Assembly (NCBI GenBank): GCA_964646755.1
Contig: CAZYIE010000006.1
Coordinates: 1-64,000, forward strand
DNA from: MVRV01 sp964646755
Lineage (GTDB): Bacteria; Desulfobacterota; Syntrophia; Syntrophales; Smithellaceae
Reading direction: 5' to 3'
Length of the DNA stretch: 64,000 nucleotides
Position 1 is the first letter of the stretch; each line of letters starts with the position of its first letter. Below, one piece after another: positions 26,724 to 35,778 of this stretch. The notes below the pieces were generated by a model that made no database searches, was not told the DNA's origin, and saw only the letters and a list, made by a program, of their open reading frames with translations. A program made the translations under genes and the position numbers.

Positions 26724-28388
26724 CTACATTTTCTCCGGTGCACTTACACCCAATATTTTCAATGCATTTTGCAGAACGATACGAATAGTGCTCATCATAA
26801 ATAAGCGGGCAGCAGTCAATTCTTGATCATCAGAGATAACCTTGTTCTTGTTGTAATAGCTATGAAATACCGAGGCCAGCTCATTTAAGTAAAACGGAAT
26901 ACGATGAGGTTCGAGAGTTTTGGTCGCACCGTAAATGGTTTCCGGATAACGCGCCATTATTTTCATTAATTTAATTTCTTCCGGTTCCTGCAAAATGGCG
27001 GGATCAATATCATTAAAAGCAGGAAGCGCTATATTACGTTCCTCGGCCATTTTTAAAATGCTGCAGATGCGGGCATAGGCATATTGCACGTAAAAAACCG
27101 GGTTTTCATTAGACTGCTTTTTCGCAACTTCCAGATCGAAATCCAGATGGCTGTCCGACCTTCGCATTAGAAAGTTGAAGCGGCTGGCATCTTTACCCAC
27201 TTCATCAAGAACTTCCCGCAGTGTGACAAATTCGCCCGACCGTGTGGACATGGCTACCGGCTCTCCACCCCGCAGCAGATTCACCAATTGCACAAGAATT
27301 AATTTTAATGATTCTTTCTGCTGACCAAGCGCCTGAATTCCGGCCCAGAGCCTGGGCATATAACCGTGATGATCGGCGCCCCAGATATCTATAATCATTT
27401 TATAGCCGCGGGCATATTTATTTTGATGATAGGCGATATCGGCGGCAAAATATGTCGGTTCACCGTTTTTCCGGACAACTACGCGGTCTTTTTCATCGCC
27501 ATAGGCGGTTGTCTTAAACCAAAGCGTTTCACCATCAGAATAAATGAATTCCTGCTTTTGCAGACCATCGAGAAGGTTCGCCACGCCATCATTTTTATAT
27601 AATTCTTTTTCGCTGAAAAAATAATCAAATGTAACGCCGAAATCCCGTAAATCGTCTTTAATTTCCGCGAGGATTACTTCACCGGCAATTGCCGTAAAAT
27701 TCCGGATCGTCTCTTCTTCGTTTTGGGCAAGATATTTGTTGCCTGCTTTTTGAATAATTTCCTGCGCAACATCCTTGATATAATCGCCGCGATAGCAATT
27801 TTCGGGGAAATCGACCTTTTCACCCAGCAGTTCCCGATAACGAAAAAGCACCGACTTGCCTAAATTGTTCATCTGATTGCCCGCATCGTTGATATAGTAT
27901 TCCCTATCAACAGAGTACCCGGCGGTTTTAAGCAGATTAGCAATAACATCGCCAACTACCGCCCCGCGGGCATGGCCGATATGCAATGGCCCCGTGGGAT
28001 TGGCGCTGACAAATTCCACCTGCACTTTTTGTTCTCCGCCAATATCCAGACAGCCATATTCTTCCTTTTGTTCCTCGATAATTTGCAGAGTATTTTGCCA
28101 GACACTTTCCTTGAGATAAAAATTAAGGAAACCGGGCCCCGCTATTTGAGTCTTTGCTAAAATATTTTCCGGATCGACTAAATTTGCCTGAATAATTTCA
28201 GCAATTTTGCGCGGATTTTGTTTGACCTGAGAGGCCAAGATCATGGCAACATTGGATGCATAATCACCATGTTCAGGATTACCGGGAACTTCCACCTCCA
28301 TATATGGCAAATCAGCAGCCGGAATTAATCCCCCGGCCACACAATTTCGGAAAGTATCTTCAACTAATTTAGCAATTTTTATTTTCAT
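26724..28388 (-). CDS. argS: Arginyl-tRNA synthetase
   Basis: Class I synthetase charging tRNA-Arg. The 554 residues have the N-terminal Add-1 domain and the HIGH motif inside SANPTGPLHIGHARGAVVGD. In place of the canonical KMSKS there is an MSTRSGEFVTL segment, as is usual in ArgRS. The C-terminal DALR anticodon-binding domain is present. It heads the argS-SPOR-ffh-rpsP-rplS run. Confidence 0.96.
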   Translation of the reverse strand: MKIKIAKLVEDTFRNCVAGGLIPAADLPYMEVEVPGNPEHGDYASNVAMILASQVKQNPRKIAEIIQANLVDPENILAKTQIAGPGFLNFYLKESVWQNTLQIIEEQKEEYGCLDIGGEQKVQVEFVSANPTGPLHIGHARGAVVGDVIANLLKTAGYSVDREYYINDAGNQMNNLGKSVLFRYRELLGEKVDFPENCYRGDYIKDVAQEIIQKAGNKYLAQNEEETIRNFTAIAGEVILAEIKDDLRDFGVTFDYFFSEKELYKNDGVANLLDGLQKQEFIYSDGETLWFKTTAYGDEKDRVVVRKNGEPTYFAADIAYHQNKYARGYKMIIDIWGADHHGYMPRLWAGIQALGQQKESLKLILVQLVNLLRGGEPVAMSTRSGEFVTLREVLDEVGKDASRFNFLMRRSDSHLDFDLEVAKKQSNENPVFYVQYAYARICSILKMAEERNIALPAFNDIDPAILQEPEEIKLMKIMARYPETIYGATKTLEPHRIPFYLNELASVFHSYYNKNKVISDDQELTAARLFMMSTIRIVLQNALKILGVSAPEKM

Positions 28389-28417
28389 GAAAAATTATAC
28401 CTTCAATCTCGACGGCC

Positions 28418-28500
28418 TCGTAAAAAGTCCGGGAATTTCCTTCCGTAAGAGACTGTGTAGCAATCCTCGTTCGTCATTGCGACACAGGCGAATGCGCTCT
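28418..28500. repeat. Fragment of dispersed intergenic repeat
   Basis: Begins with TCGTAAAAAGTC (28418-28429), identical to the left terminus of the element at 34278. It continues with ATTGCGACACAGGCGAATGC, which shares ATTGCGACACAG and CGAATGC with the left edge of the window (about 107-130). It looks like a degenerate copy of the same repeat family, upstream of argS. Confidence 0.5.
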
Positions 28501-28540
28501 CTTTAGCAGCAAACAGTCCTGATTTCTAGTTCAGAAATCA

Positions 28541-28578
28541 AAAAAAAGTGACAAACCGCATTTTTTGCTGTTTGTCAC
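28541..28578 (-). terminator. Intrinsic terminator of the small cysteine-rich gene
   Basis: GTGACAAAC (28548-28556) pairs exactly with GTTTGTCAC (28570-28578), with a further inner GCA/TGC pairing. On the minus strand the stem is followed at once by seven T residues (28541-28547). It lies 30 bases after the 57-residue gene that it would terminate. Confidence 0.9.
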
Positions 28579-28607
28579 AGTGGGTTTTACATAGAAACAA
28601 TTATTTT

Positions 28608-28781
28608 CTATGAGCTTTGATCTTTCTTTACTGCCGCTTCAATATCCTGATCTTTAATGGACAAATCACGCGAATAATCAGGGCAATGGACATTACCGGA
28701 AGCATCAGTACCCACACTAAAACGTTTCTGGCAGTTCGCCCGCCAAGCACAAATCACACAATATTTTTTTTCCATACCCAT
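28608..28781 (-). CDS. Small cysteine-rich protein (57 aa)
   Basis: A 57-residue reading frame starting MGMEKKYCVICAWRANCQKR. It has four cysteines in a C-x2-C-x5-C...C pattern, the last in VHCPDYSRDL, followed by a charged helix. An AGGA site lies about eight bases upstream of the ATG at 28781, and a perfect intrinsic terminator lies 30 bases downstream, so it looks like a complete monocistronic gene. The cysteine spacing suggests zinc or Fe-S binding. I do not recognise a named family. Confidence 0.65.
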   Translation of the reverse strand: MGMEKKYCVICAWRANCQKRFSVGTDASGNVHCPDYSRDLSIKDQDIEAAVKKDQSS

Positions 28782-28863
28782 AAACAAATCCTATAATTTA
28801 TTTTCGAAGAACATTATAAACATATCAGCATCATGTCAAGATTTTTCTCACTCACTGGTTTAA

Positions 28864-31800
28864 TTACTGGATGCGCATATCCTTCCAATAAAGCATGTTC
28901 GTCCGGTTGGCCGCCCCGGCGGGAGTTATATTGACCCGCTGAGTGCTGGCCGCAGTGCCGCCTCCGCCGCTCGTCGTCACGTAAAGGTCCGGTGAACCGC
29001 TCCCCGGCGGCAGAGAGATAATTGGCGCCGTAGGGATGCCGGTGCCGATGGTCATACTGCGCGCATCACCCGGTAGTGCTCCGCCACCGGTTGTGTACTT
29101 CAGTGCATTAAGACTTGCCGTTCCCCCCTGTTCGCAGGGATCATTACCCGAGGGAGGCGTATAGCTTGTAAAATAGACCACGCCGCCGAAAATCGTCGGA
29201 TCAGCCAGGATTTTCTGCCCGCTGCCGGTCAGCAGAATACGATACCCTACCCGACCTGAGGTAGCATCATAGGTGCCGGCGTCATTCGTAATGTTGTCAA
29301 TGTCGCTTACCGCATAGGTCGATGTCCGGTCATTATCTTTAACGCCGTAAAAATGTTCCTGGGCATTGGCGGCTGTAGGGTCTGTCTTATCACCAGTTCC
29401 CCAGAATACCCAAAGGTTGCCGCTGCCATCCTTAGTTACACCCGGCATGGTGTAAATGGGACGGATATTTCCGGAGGAGGAGTCAAAAAACATGCCACCG
29501 CTCCAGTTAGTAGTCGCTCCCGATGTCCCACAATTGGTATCGGTGGAAAGGCAGAATTTAAATCGCCACATGTTGCCCCCCAGATCCCCAATGTAAGCCG
29601 TATCGATAAAGCCGTCGTTGTCCGTATCCACAACGGAGGGAGATGCCGCCAGGCTGTATTTCATGTCACTGTTGTCCGCCTTTGTATAACTCCAGAGCAC
29701 CTGCCCGTTAGAAAGGTCGATGACGAAGAACCCCTTACCCCGCGTATCGCAGGTTCCTCCACCGGAACAGTCGGCGGCATTATAGCCGGCGCCGATGAAT
29801 CCGACCCACTTTTCCTTCTCCACGCCGCTCACCTTGATCCGGACCCGGCCGACCATCATCTTGCTCCAGGGATCGCCGAGATATGCAGCTTTGGCTGCCC
29901 GGGCCGTGTCGTCGGCAAAATCGATATGCCACATGTAGGCCGGATTGAGCGAATCATTCAGATTCAAGGCATGGTAGCCGCAGTAATACTTGTAGGTCGT
30001 TGTATAGAGGCTGTTGATGCCGGAGTCGCAGGATGCAGAAGAACTCCAGGCGTAATTAACTGCGCCGCGGCCCTCGGCAATAACGAGCACTGTTTTCCAA
30101 TCGGCCGTTTTGCTGGTGCCGTCACCATCGCCGAGCCAGGCGTCGACCACGGTAACCGGACCATCCACAAAGTAATTATGGGTCAGCGAGGTCACGGGCG
30201 CAGTGGCACTATGGGTGGCATGGGCTATATTTTTCAATTTTGTCATCAGGTTCGGAGGCACGAAACTCCACGCCTCGGTGAGGTTATTGGTCTTGAATGC
30301 GTGAAACTGGCCACCATTTGCTCCGGCGACAATCAGGCGGTTGCCGCTGGCAGAAGTACGCACATGGCTCGACCGGTGAGCCGCAAACTGATTGTTGCTG
30401 TCGCGCCCATCTTCGAAGAAGGCGGACGGAGTCCCGACGGTAATGGGTGTCGAACGGAAGACGTCGCCCAACTTCCAGCCGTAGGAAACATCAGTTGTGG
30501 CATAGCCCTTGTCACCACCGCTGATAAAATCGACGACACTTGTGCATGATGTGCCGCAGGCCGCGGTGGCGGTACCCACACCGAGGTCGGCATCAAAGAT
30601 ATTGGCCGTGGTGAAGGACGTAAGAGCACCGCTTTTATATGTCTTGATTGTCCGTGAGGAGGCAGCCGTCAACTGCAGAACAGCCCCCGCATCCAGGAGC
30701 AGAGAACCGACGGTACCGTCGGTGTTGATCTGGTACTTTTTGAGATGTCCCTTCCAGAAGGGATCGCCATCAATCGGCTCAAATGATCCCTCGTACAGGA
30801 AATTTTCATCCTCCGTCCGGGCAGACTGAACGGACGACTGGGAAAAAGAATAATTGGCCTGGCGGATGATGTCAATGGCTGCTTGCAGAGCCGCGGCCAC
30901 CTGATCGGCATTGGCGGCCAGAAATGCGTAGCCGGACAGAGCTGCATAACCGGGATCGTTGGTCGTGGCTTTCGTATCGCTACCTGTTCCTGCTGCCGTC
31001 GTAGAGACCGTGCATGATCCGGCCGCTTCCGGAGTATAGCCGGTTATGCTTCCCGCATTGGCCTGGTTGGGATTGTCCGTGCCGCCGTAATAGGCCATCC
31101 AGTTGAGGGTGTTTTCCAGATAGTCGGGCATGGCCGCACCGAAGCCGATGACAAAAACCTTGTAGCCGGCATCAGCCAGGGCCTTGGCCCTCGCCACAGA
31201 CTCACGACGCCTTTTGTACTGGGTTGTCTGGGTTTCCGATCCGTCTCCGCTGCAAGCGTAAGTATCGGCGCCATCGCTGATCAGAATGGCAAATTTCTTC
31301 CGGCAGGCGGCGGCCGCATCTGCCGCCTTATGGTCATCAAGATACATTTTAGCCTCATGTAAAGCAATCGCGATGGGAGTGCCGCCGTTGGCGCTGGCCC
31401 CGCCGACGGAATAGGAACCGGTAGAGGAGACAGTGCAACTGGAGTTGCTGTTGCAGTAAATCTGGCTGTACTTGGAACCGATGTACCTTCTGCTGGAACT
31501 GGAGCTGCCCGGGATCTGGTTGCAACCGCCGGTATAGCTGTAGGTTCCTGTCTGTTCGGCACTGGAATCCGAACAATCATAAAAGCGCATATAGCCCATG
31601 CGGATACCGAGACTGCCCTCGTCCTGACTGTCAATGGTGCCGTTTCCCGTATCATCGAGAATTTTGAAAATGGACCGTTTGGCGATGGCCAGGCGGCTGC
31701 AGTTGGTACTGCAGCCGGATTTACCGGAATCACCGCAGAAACCGCTGCTGCAGTCGTAGGATGATCCCGTACAGTTTGTCGTATCTGCCGTGCAGGAACT

Positions 31801-32007
31801 GTTGCCGTAAATTCGGCTGCCCCCGGCGGGATTCCAGTCCATGCTGCCCGACAGATCGAGAACGATCAGGGCATCGGGTGATGTGGAATTGGTAAAAAGA
31901 GCTTCTTCACCCGTTTCCGGTTGCGTTGCCGACACATTGCCGGCAAAGAAAGTTACGGCTAAAAGAACAGACAGGATCAGGACGTTTGTCTTTATTTTAT
32001 TTCTCAT
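28864..32007 (-). CDS. pilY1: Type IV pilus tip protein PilY1/PilC
   Basis: A 1047-residue exported protein (signal peptide ending near VSATQ) that probably acts at the pilus tip in adhesion and retraction control. A von Willebrand A domain carries the metal site DLSGS (D51, S53, S55) and FAILISDGADTY. The C-terminal half has the PilY1 beta-propeller features, including the calcium loop DTDNDGFIDTAYIGDLGGN. A second EF-hand-like loop (DDTGNGTIDSQD) lies near residues 118-129. Six cysteines fall within residues 72-103, an unusually dense Ser/Cys-rich insert. It is the last gene of the minor-pilin operon, and base composition is richer in GC than the flanking housekeeping genes. Confidence 0.92.
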   Translation of the reverse strand: MRNKIKTNVLILSVLLAVTFFAGNVSATQPETGEEALFTNSTSPDALIVLDLSGSMDWNPAGGSRIYGNSSCTADTTNCTGSSYDCSSGFCGDSGKSGCSTNCSRLAIAKRSIFKILDDTGNGTIDSQDEGSLGIRMGYMRFYDCSDSSAEQTGTYSYTGGCNQIPGSSSSSRRYIGSKYSQIYCNSNSSCTVSSTGSYSVGGASANGGTPIAIALHEAKMYLDDHKAADAAAACRKKFAILISDGADTYACSGDGSETQTTQYKRRRESVARAKALADAGYKVFVIGFGAAMPDYLENTLNWMAYYGGTDNPNQANAGSITGYTPEAAGSCTVSTTAAGTGSDTKATTNDPGYAALSGYAFLAANADQVAAALQAAIDIIRQANYSFSQSSVQSARTEDENFLYEGSFEPIDGDPFWKGHLKKYQINTDGTVGSLLLDAGAVLQLTAASSRTIKTYKSGALTSFTTANIFDADLGVGTATAACGTSCTSVVDFISGGDKGYATTDVSYGWKLGDVFRSTPITVGTPSAFFEDGRDSNNQFAAHRSSHVRTSASGNRLIVAGANGGQFHAFKTNNLTEAWSFVPPNLMTKLKNIAHATHSATAPVTSLTHNYFVDGPVTVVDAWLGDGDGTSKTADWKTVLVIAEGRGAVNYAWSSSASCDSGINSLYTTTYKYYCGYHALNLNDSLNPAYMWHIDFADDTARAAKAAYLGDPWSKMMVGRVRIKVSGVEKEKWVGFIGAGYNAADCSGGGTCDTRGKGFFVIDLSNGQVLWSYTKADNSDMKYSLAASPSVVDTDNDGFIDTAYIGDLGGNMWRFKFCLSTDTNCGTSGATTNWSGGMFFDSSSGNIRPIYTMPGVTKDGSGNLWVFWGTGDKTDPTAANAQEHFYGVKDNDRTSTYAVSDIDNITNDAGTYDATSGRVGYRILLTGSGQKILADPTIFGGVVYFTSYTPPSGNDPCEQGGTASLNALKYTTGGGALPGDARSMTIGTGIPTAPIISLPPGSGSPDLYVTTSGGGGTAASTQRVNITPAGAANRTNMLYWKDMRIQ

Positions 32008-32017
32008 GGAATCCTCC

Positions 32018-32497
32018 CTATTGATACATGGTGGATATTTCTACAGGACCGTAGCCAACGCCGGTCTGGATGGTCATTTTGGTATTGTAGGCGGTGTTGC
32101 GCCCATCCACGTTGACCACAAAACGCCTCTGCCCCCAGGTTTGGCCACCGCCGATAGAGTATCCGGTCATGGGCAGAAAAACCGGGCCGGAGCTCGGGGT
32201 GGCCGGTGTATAAATGGTATAGACGGAATAAGGATCATTGGCAGAATCCACCTGAACATTAGTTGCGGCCGATGACGCCAGACTCTGGGGATTGAAATTC
32301 TGGATCATCCGGTGAATCCCCGTCTCCGCGGCAGTCATGGCTTTTTTGTGGCCTACGTTTTGGGAACTGACCCGCAGATCGCCGGTCGATAAATTTATGA
32401 CCAGCATGGCCAGCGCAAGAAGGATGACACAGGCCATAATTGCCGTAACCAGGATAAACCCCTTCTGGGATGATAATATTCTTTTACTGTATCGCAT
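32018..32497 (-). CDS. pilX: Minor pilin assembly protein PilX-like
   Basis: A 159-residue prepilin-like protein. The leader ends in QKG and is followed by FILVTAIMACVILLALAMLV, a class III signal with threonine in place of the usual glutamate at position +5, as in PilX/GspK-type tip pilins. The start at 32497 (MRYSKRILSSQKG) is chosen because GAGGA precedes it; a longer frame from 32557 would run far into pilW. It overlaps the end of pilW by 14 bases. Confidence 0.85.
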   Translation of the reverse strand: MRYSKRILSSQKGFILVTAIMACVILLALAMLVINLSTGDLRVSSQNVGHKKAMTAAETGIHRMIQNFNPQSLASSAATNVQVDSANDPYSVYTIYTPATPSSGPVFLPMTGYSIGGGQTWGQRRFVVNVDGRNTAYNTKMTIQTGVGYGPVEISTMYQ

Positions 32498-33191
32498 GGT
32501 TCCTCGGAATGACGCTTGTGGAATAGATGAGCCTTCTGCGTTCACCGGTATTAACATCGATATCCTCGGTTTCTACCGCCAGCACAATCTCGATCCGGCG
32601 GATATTGGGAATCCCCGCCGGCAGACCGGTACTGGCAATTTCCGCACCCGTGCCGTCAAAATACCGGAAAACAGGAATGCCCAGGGTGTTGTTGATTACC
32701 AGTACCGTCCGCGGTCTGCCGCTGGCCACCGTATCGCCCAGAAATGGCTGGCCGCCGCCGCAATTCGTCTCTCTGGTAATGTACTGATTGGCCGCATCGT
32801 AGTTGTAACGGATGACTTCATTCGGATCTCCCAACATGCCGTCACCATCGCCGCCGGCGGAGTCACCGATATCCATTTCGGCAACAATGGAAGTGGTTGT
32901 GGCCTCCTGAATGCCGCGATAGCTCTGATTTGTTGTGGCGCCTAAACAGGAGCCGGTGGGATTAACCCAAAGACTGGATGCCGCAGTGGGATTATAAGAA
33001 ACCATGCCTATTTCCATCGCCATGAGGTCGAGGGCAGGTTTCACATCCTGCTGGGCCGTCACTTTCCGTTCAATGGAGGTGGAGTGACGCTGTGTGGAAT
33101 TAACCGCCATATAGACGGCAGTAAGAAGACCCATCGCTACGCCCACAGCAATCATCAATTCCACCAGCGTGAATCCTTTGACATCTCTCAT
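32484..33191 (-). CDS. pilW: Minor pilin PilW-like
   Basis: A 235-residue pseudopilin. The class III leader MRDVKG precedes FTLVELMIAVGVAMGLLTAV, with glutamate at +5. The body includes a cysteine pair and a PilW-like tail. The ATG at 33191 overlaps the pilV stop codon (ATGA) and has GGAGGG upstream, so it is preferred over an ATG nine codons earlier. It works with FimT, PilV, PilX and PilY1 to prime pilus assembly. Confidence 0.88.
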   Translation of the reverse strand: MRDVKGFTLVELMIAVGVAMGLLTAVYMAVNSTQRHSTSIERKVTAQQDVKPALDLMAMEIGMVSYNPTAASSLWVNPTGSCLGATTNQSYRGIQEATTTSIVAEMDIGDSAGGDGDGMLGDPNEVIRYNYDAANQYITRETNCGGGQPFLGDTVASGRPRTVLVINNTLGIPVFRYFDGTGAEIASTGLPAGIPNIRRIEIVLAVETEDIDVNTGERRRLIYSTSVIPRNHAIQ

Positions 33192-33646
33192 TGGCAGGTA
33201 CTCCCTCCTGCGGCACACCCTGAAGGATAAGTAAAACCCTCCTGCCGGGTAACGACCAGGCTCTCCGAAATCCCTGTCGCATTGCCGGCCCAGGTTACCC
33301 GCACGGTAACTCTCCAGACATTCGCAGCCAGGTTCGTGATCGTTGTATTAACATCGAACTGCGCATCTCCCGACTGAGCCGCCGTCTGGCCACTGGCATT
33401 AACCACTGTCGCGGCTAAAGTACCTGTCGTGACGGGGCAGCAGGAATTCATGATCCTCGCTTCCTGTCGCATCAACTGTTCATACATTATCCCTGATGCT
33501 CTGCCCAGATAGTCAGAGCGGGCCGCCGTCCGCCAGGCCGGAGATACCAGCGAGAAGATCGCCAGTACGGCCACAACGGTTATAAACATGGCGATGACCA
33601 CCTCGATCAGGCCCAGGCCTTTTTTATTGCATACCGAAAGTGACAT
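33188..33646 (-). CDS. pilV: Minor pilin PilV-like
   Basis: A 152-residue pseudopilin. The leader MSLSVCNKKG precedes LGLIEVVIAMFITVVAVLAI, with glutamate at +5. The body has a cysteine pair near residues 65-66 (NSCCP) and further cysteines at the C-terminus, likely disulfide-forming. It overlaps the fimT gene by 23 bases upstream and pilW by four downstream. Confidence 0.88.
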   Translation of the reverse strand: MSLSVCNKKGLGLIEVVIAMFITVVAVLAIFSLVSPAWRTAARSDYLGRASGIMYEQLMRQEARIMNSCCPVTTGTLAATVVNASGQTAAQSGDAQFDVNTTITNLAANVWRVTVRVTWAGNATGISESLVVTRQEGFTYPSGCAAGGSTCQ

Positions 33647-34088
33647 AGGTCTTTCCTGTAGTATTGAAAGTTATCCTGGCCCATGATGCCCGATTATTTC
33701 TCAACTCTATCGTACCGGCGGCAGGACTCAAGGTACCCCTGGCCAGAAAGGTTAATGTGTAGGCAGCTCCACCGCCGGGAAGACTGAAAATATAGGTGCC
33801 GCCCATTTCTTGTCCCGGGGGCGCCAGTGATTTCGTCTGTACGGTTGTTCCGGTAATTGTATAGGTATTAGCGGCACTATCAAAAACAATGGTATGGGTT
33901 GTATCCAGTTTGGAAACCGCATTTTGTCTCATGTTATTAAAATCCGTTGCCAGATCTCTGGCTGCCGTTCGCAGATTAGTATTAGATACGTATCGTTGCC
34001 AGGAAAAAGATGCAATTGTTGCCAGAATGCCGATAATGGCTATCACAATCATTAATTCTATTAAACTAAAGCCTTTGTTTGCCTTCAT
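33624..34088 (-). CDS. fimT: GspH/FimT-type pseudopilin
   Basis: First gene of the minor-pilin operon. The leader MKANKG precedes FSLIELMIVIAIIGILATIA, a textbook class III prepilin signal with glutamate at +5. The GspH/FimT body has RTAARDLATDFNNMRQNAV. The start at 34088 gives a leader of normal length (154 residues in total); in-frame ATGs up to 34187 would add up to 33 residues of unlikely leader. It is a likely substrate of the prepilin peptidase encoded just upstream. Confidence 0.87.
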   Translation of the reverse strand: MKANKGFSLIELMIVIAIIGILATIASFSWQRYVSNTNLRTAARDLATDFNNMRQNAVSKLDTTHTIVFDSAANTYTITGTTVQTKSLAPPGQEMGGTYIFSLPGGGAAYTLTFLARGTLSPAAGTIELRNNRASWARITFNTTGKTYVTFGMQ

Positions 34089-34277
34089 TTTTCCCGCCGG
34101 ACTCCAGTTGTAATATAAATGCTTCATTTTGCTTCGCAAATCATATGCCATCATCAAGATATATAGTTGCTCGATAAAATCCGCCATCTTTAAACAGGTA
34201 ATATCGTTTTTGATAACAACATATTACGCTTAAAAATATTTTCTGTCAATTTTCTCTGTATCCAAATGTGGATGAAG

Positions 34278-34396
34278 TCGTAAAAAGTCGAAAACCCACT
34301 TTAATCGCCATACCGGCGAACGCCGGTATCCAGTATTATCAAGATGTTCTGGACCCCGGCCTTCGCCGGGGAGACGGCATTTGGGACTTTTCACGA
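34278..34396. repeat. MITE-like element with terminal inverted repeats
   Basis: TCGTAAAAAGTC (34278-34289) and GACTTTTCACGA (34385-34396) form a 12-base inverted repeat with one mismatch, bounding 119 bases. Two perfect hairpins lie inside: TACCGGC-GAAC-GCCGGTA (34311-34328) and CCCCGGC-CTTC-GCCGGGG (34354-34371). There is no reading frame. The remaining bases from about 34190 to 34481 hold no gene. The left terminus recurs at 28418. Confidence 0.7.
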
Positions 34397-34481
34397 GACC
34401 ATCAACACTTGGATATTGGAAATTCCTTGTTGAGCATTGGATATTCAAAAAAATTCGCCGGTTATTTTCCCCTCACGGTAA

Positions 34482-35258
34482 CTAATGCCCCCCCAGCAAA
34501 AGAAATCTCATAAAGGCATCGCCCCAGAAAAGATAAGCTACTGCTGCCACCGATAAAAAAGGTCCGAAGGGAACAGCATATTTCATATCCTGTTTTTTTA
34601 TCACCATTGCGGCAATGCCGACAATTGCACCCGCAAAAGAACTAAATAACAAAACAAATATTAGCGATTTCCAGCCTAAAAATCCGCCGATCATGGCCAA
34701 TAACTTAATATCCCCGCCACCCATTCCCTCACGCTTGGTTAGCAATTCATAGACATAGGCAATTGCCAAGAGAACTCCGCCACCGACCAGCAGACCAATT
34801 GCGGCCTCCAGCCAGGGCACTTTCACAACAAAAACAGCCGTGAGGAAAAAGATGGGGATGCCCGGCAGGGTTAATACATCCGGAATTATTTGATGATCAA
34901 GATCAATAAAAGTAATAACAATCAAAACCGCCGTAAAAACAAAAAATATCAGGAAATTCAGCGTGAGATAATATTTTCCAAACAACAACACAGCAAGCAT
35001 GGCAGTGATAAATTCTACCAGCGGATAGCGTAAGGCAATTTTTTCACCACAGTCACGACACTTGCCTTTTAAAATCAAATAGCTGATCAGAGGAATATTG
35101 TCGTAGAAACGTATCGGATGATGACAATGCGGACATTGGGAAAGAGGTTTTACAATTGAATTATGTTCCGGAATACGGAAAATACAAACATTTAAAAAGC
35201 TGCCGATTGCTGCACCGAAAACAAAAACGAAACCGAAAGCAAAAAAACTAAGGAGCAT
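34482..35258 (-). CDS. pilD: Prepilin peptidase / N-methyltransferase
   Basis: Inner-membrane aspartic protease (258 residues) that cuts class III leaders and methylates the new N-terminus. The cytoplasmic zinc-binding loop has two CxxC pairs (SQCPHCHHPI and KCRDCGEKI). The catalytic aspartates are in FIDLDHQIIPD and the GGGDIKLLAMIG motif. Eight or so hydrophobic segments follow. It lies upstream of the minor pilins, separated by the MITE-like element. Confidence 0.94.
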   Translation of the reverse strand: MLLSFFAFGFVFVFGAAIGSFLNVCIFRIPEHNSIVKPLSQCPHCHHPIRFYDNIPLISYLILKGKCRDCGEKIALRYPLVEFITAMLAVLLFGKYYLTLNFLIFFVFTAVLIVITFIDLDHQIIPDVLTLPGIPIFFLTAVFVVKVPWLEAAIGLLVGGGVLLAIAYVYELLTKREGMGGGDIKLLAMIGGFLGWKSLIFVLLFSSFAGAIVGIAAMVIKKQDMKYAVPFGPFLSVAAVAYLFWGDAFMRFLLLGGH

Positions 35259-35322
35259 GGCTTGATTCCAATCTTAAGATATTCGTTATATATAGGTGAA
35301 ATGCTAAACAGAATTGTCAATA

Positions 35323-35778
35323 TCAGCCGTCTTTTCTCTCCCAGGAATAAGGAATATCACTGCCATGTGCCGGCACACGAAACTCATCAGGCTCCGCGTA
35401 ATTGTACACTTCGGTCGGAGTATTGACAACAATGGCTTCATCCTCGGAAATACATTTAAAACCATGATAAACAAATGGCGGAATATTCACCAGAACAGGG
35501 TTATGGATACCGGCAATAATCTCGTTAACTTCGCCGAAAGTGGCTGATTCTTTCCGGCTGTCATAAAGAACAATTTTCATCATTCCCTTAACCACAGCCA
35601 TATTATCGCTTTGCTTCTTATGGTAATGCCAGCCCTTCACAACACCGGGATAAGCCGTTGTCATATAAACCTGGCCGAATTTTTCAAAAAAGTTATCATC
35701 AGATCGCAGGATTTCCATCAAGCGACCGCGTTCATCGGCAATAACTTTCAACTTTTTAACTATTACACCATCAATCAT
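35323..35778 (-). CDS. dTDP-4-dehydrorhamnose 3,5-epimerase-like cupin
   Basis: A 151-residue cupin. GVVKGWHYHKKQSD and IPPFVYHGFKCIS correspond to the metal-free active-site histidine blocks of the RmlC family, though the product is shorter than RmlC (about 180) and differs in detail. The start at 35778 overlaps the thymidylyltransferase stop (ATGA). Coupling to a glucose-1-phosphate thymidylyltransferase supports a dTDP-sugar role. The missing rmlB and rmlD are not in this window. Confidence 0.8.
   Translation of the reverse strand: MIDGVIVKKLKVIADERGRLMEILRSDDNFFEKFGQVYMTTAYPGVVKGWHYHKKQSDNMAVVKGMMKIVLYDSRKESATFGEVNEIIAGIHNPVLVNIPPFVYHGFKCISEDEAIVVNTPTEVYNYAEPDEFRVPAHGSDIPYSWERKDG

Noticed and set aside
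29353..30549. 398-codon open frame antisense to pilY1
   Set aside because: GC-rich pilY1 codons leave the opposite strand open; the translation has no recognisable domain, and the pilY1 frame explains the region fully.
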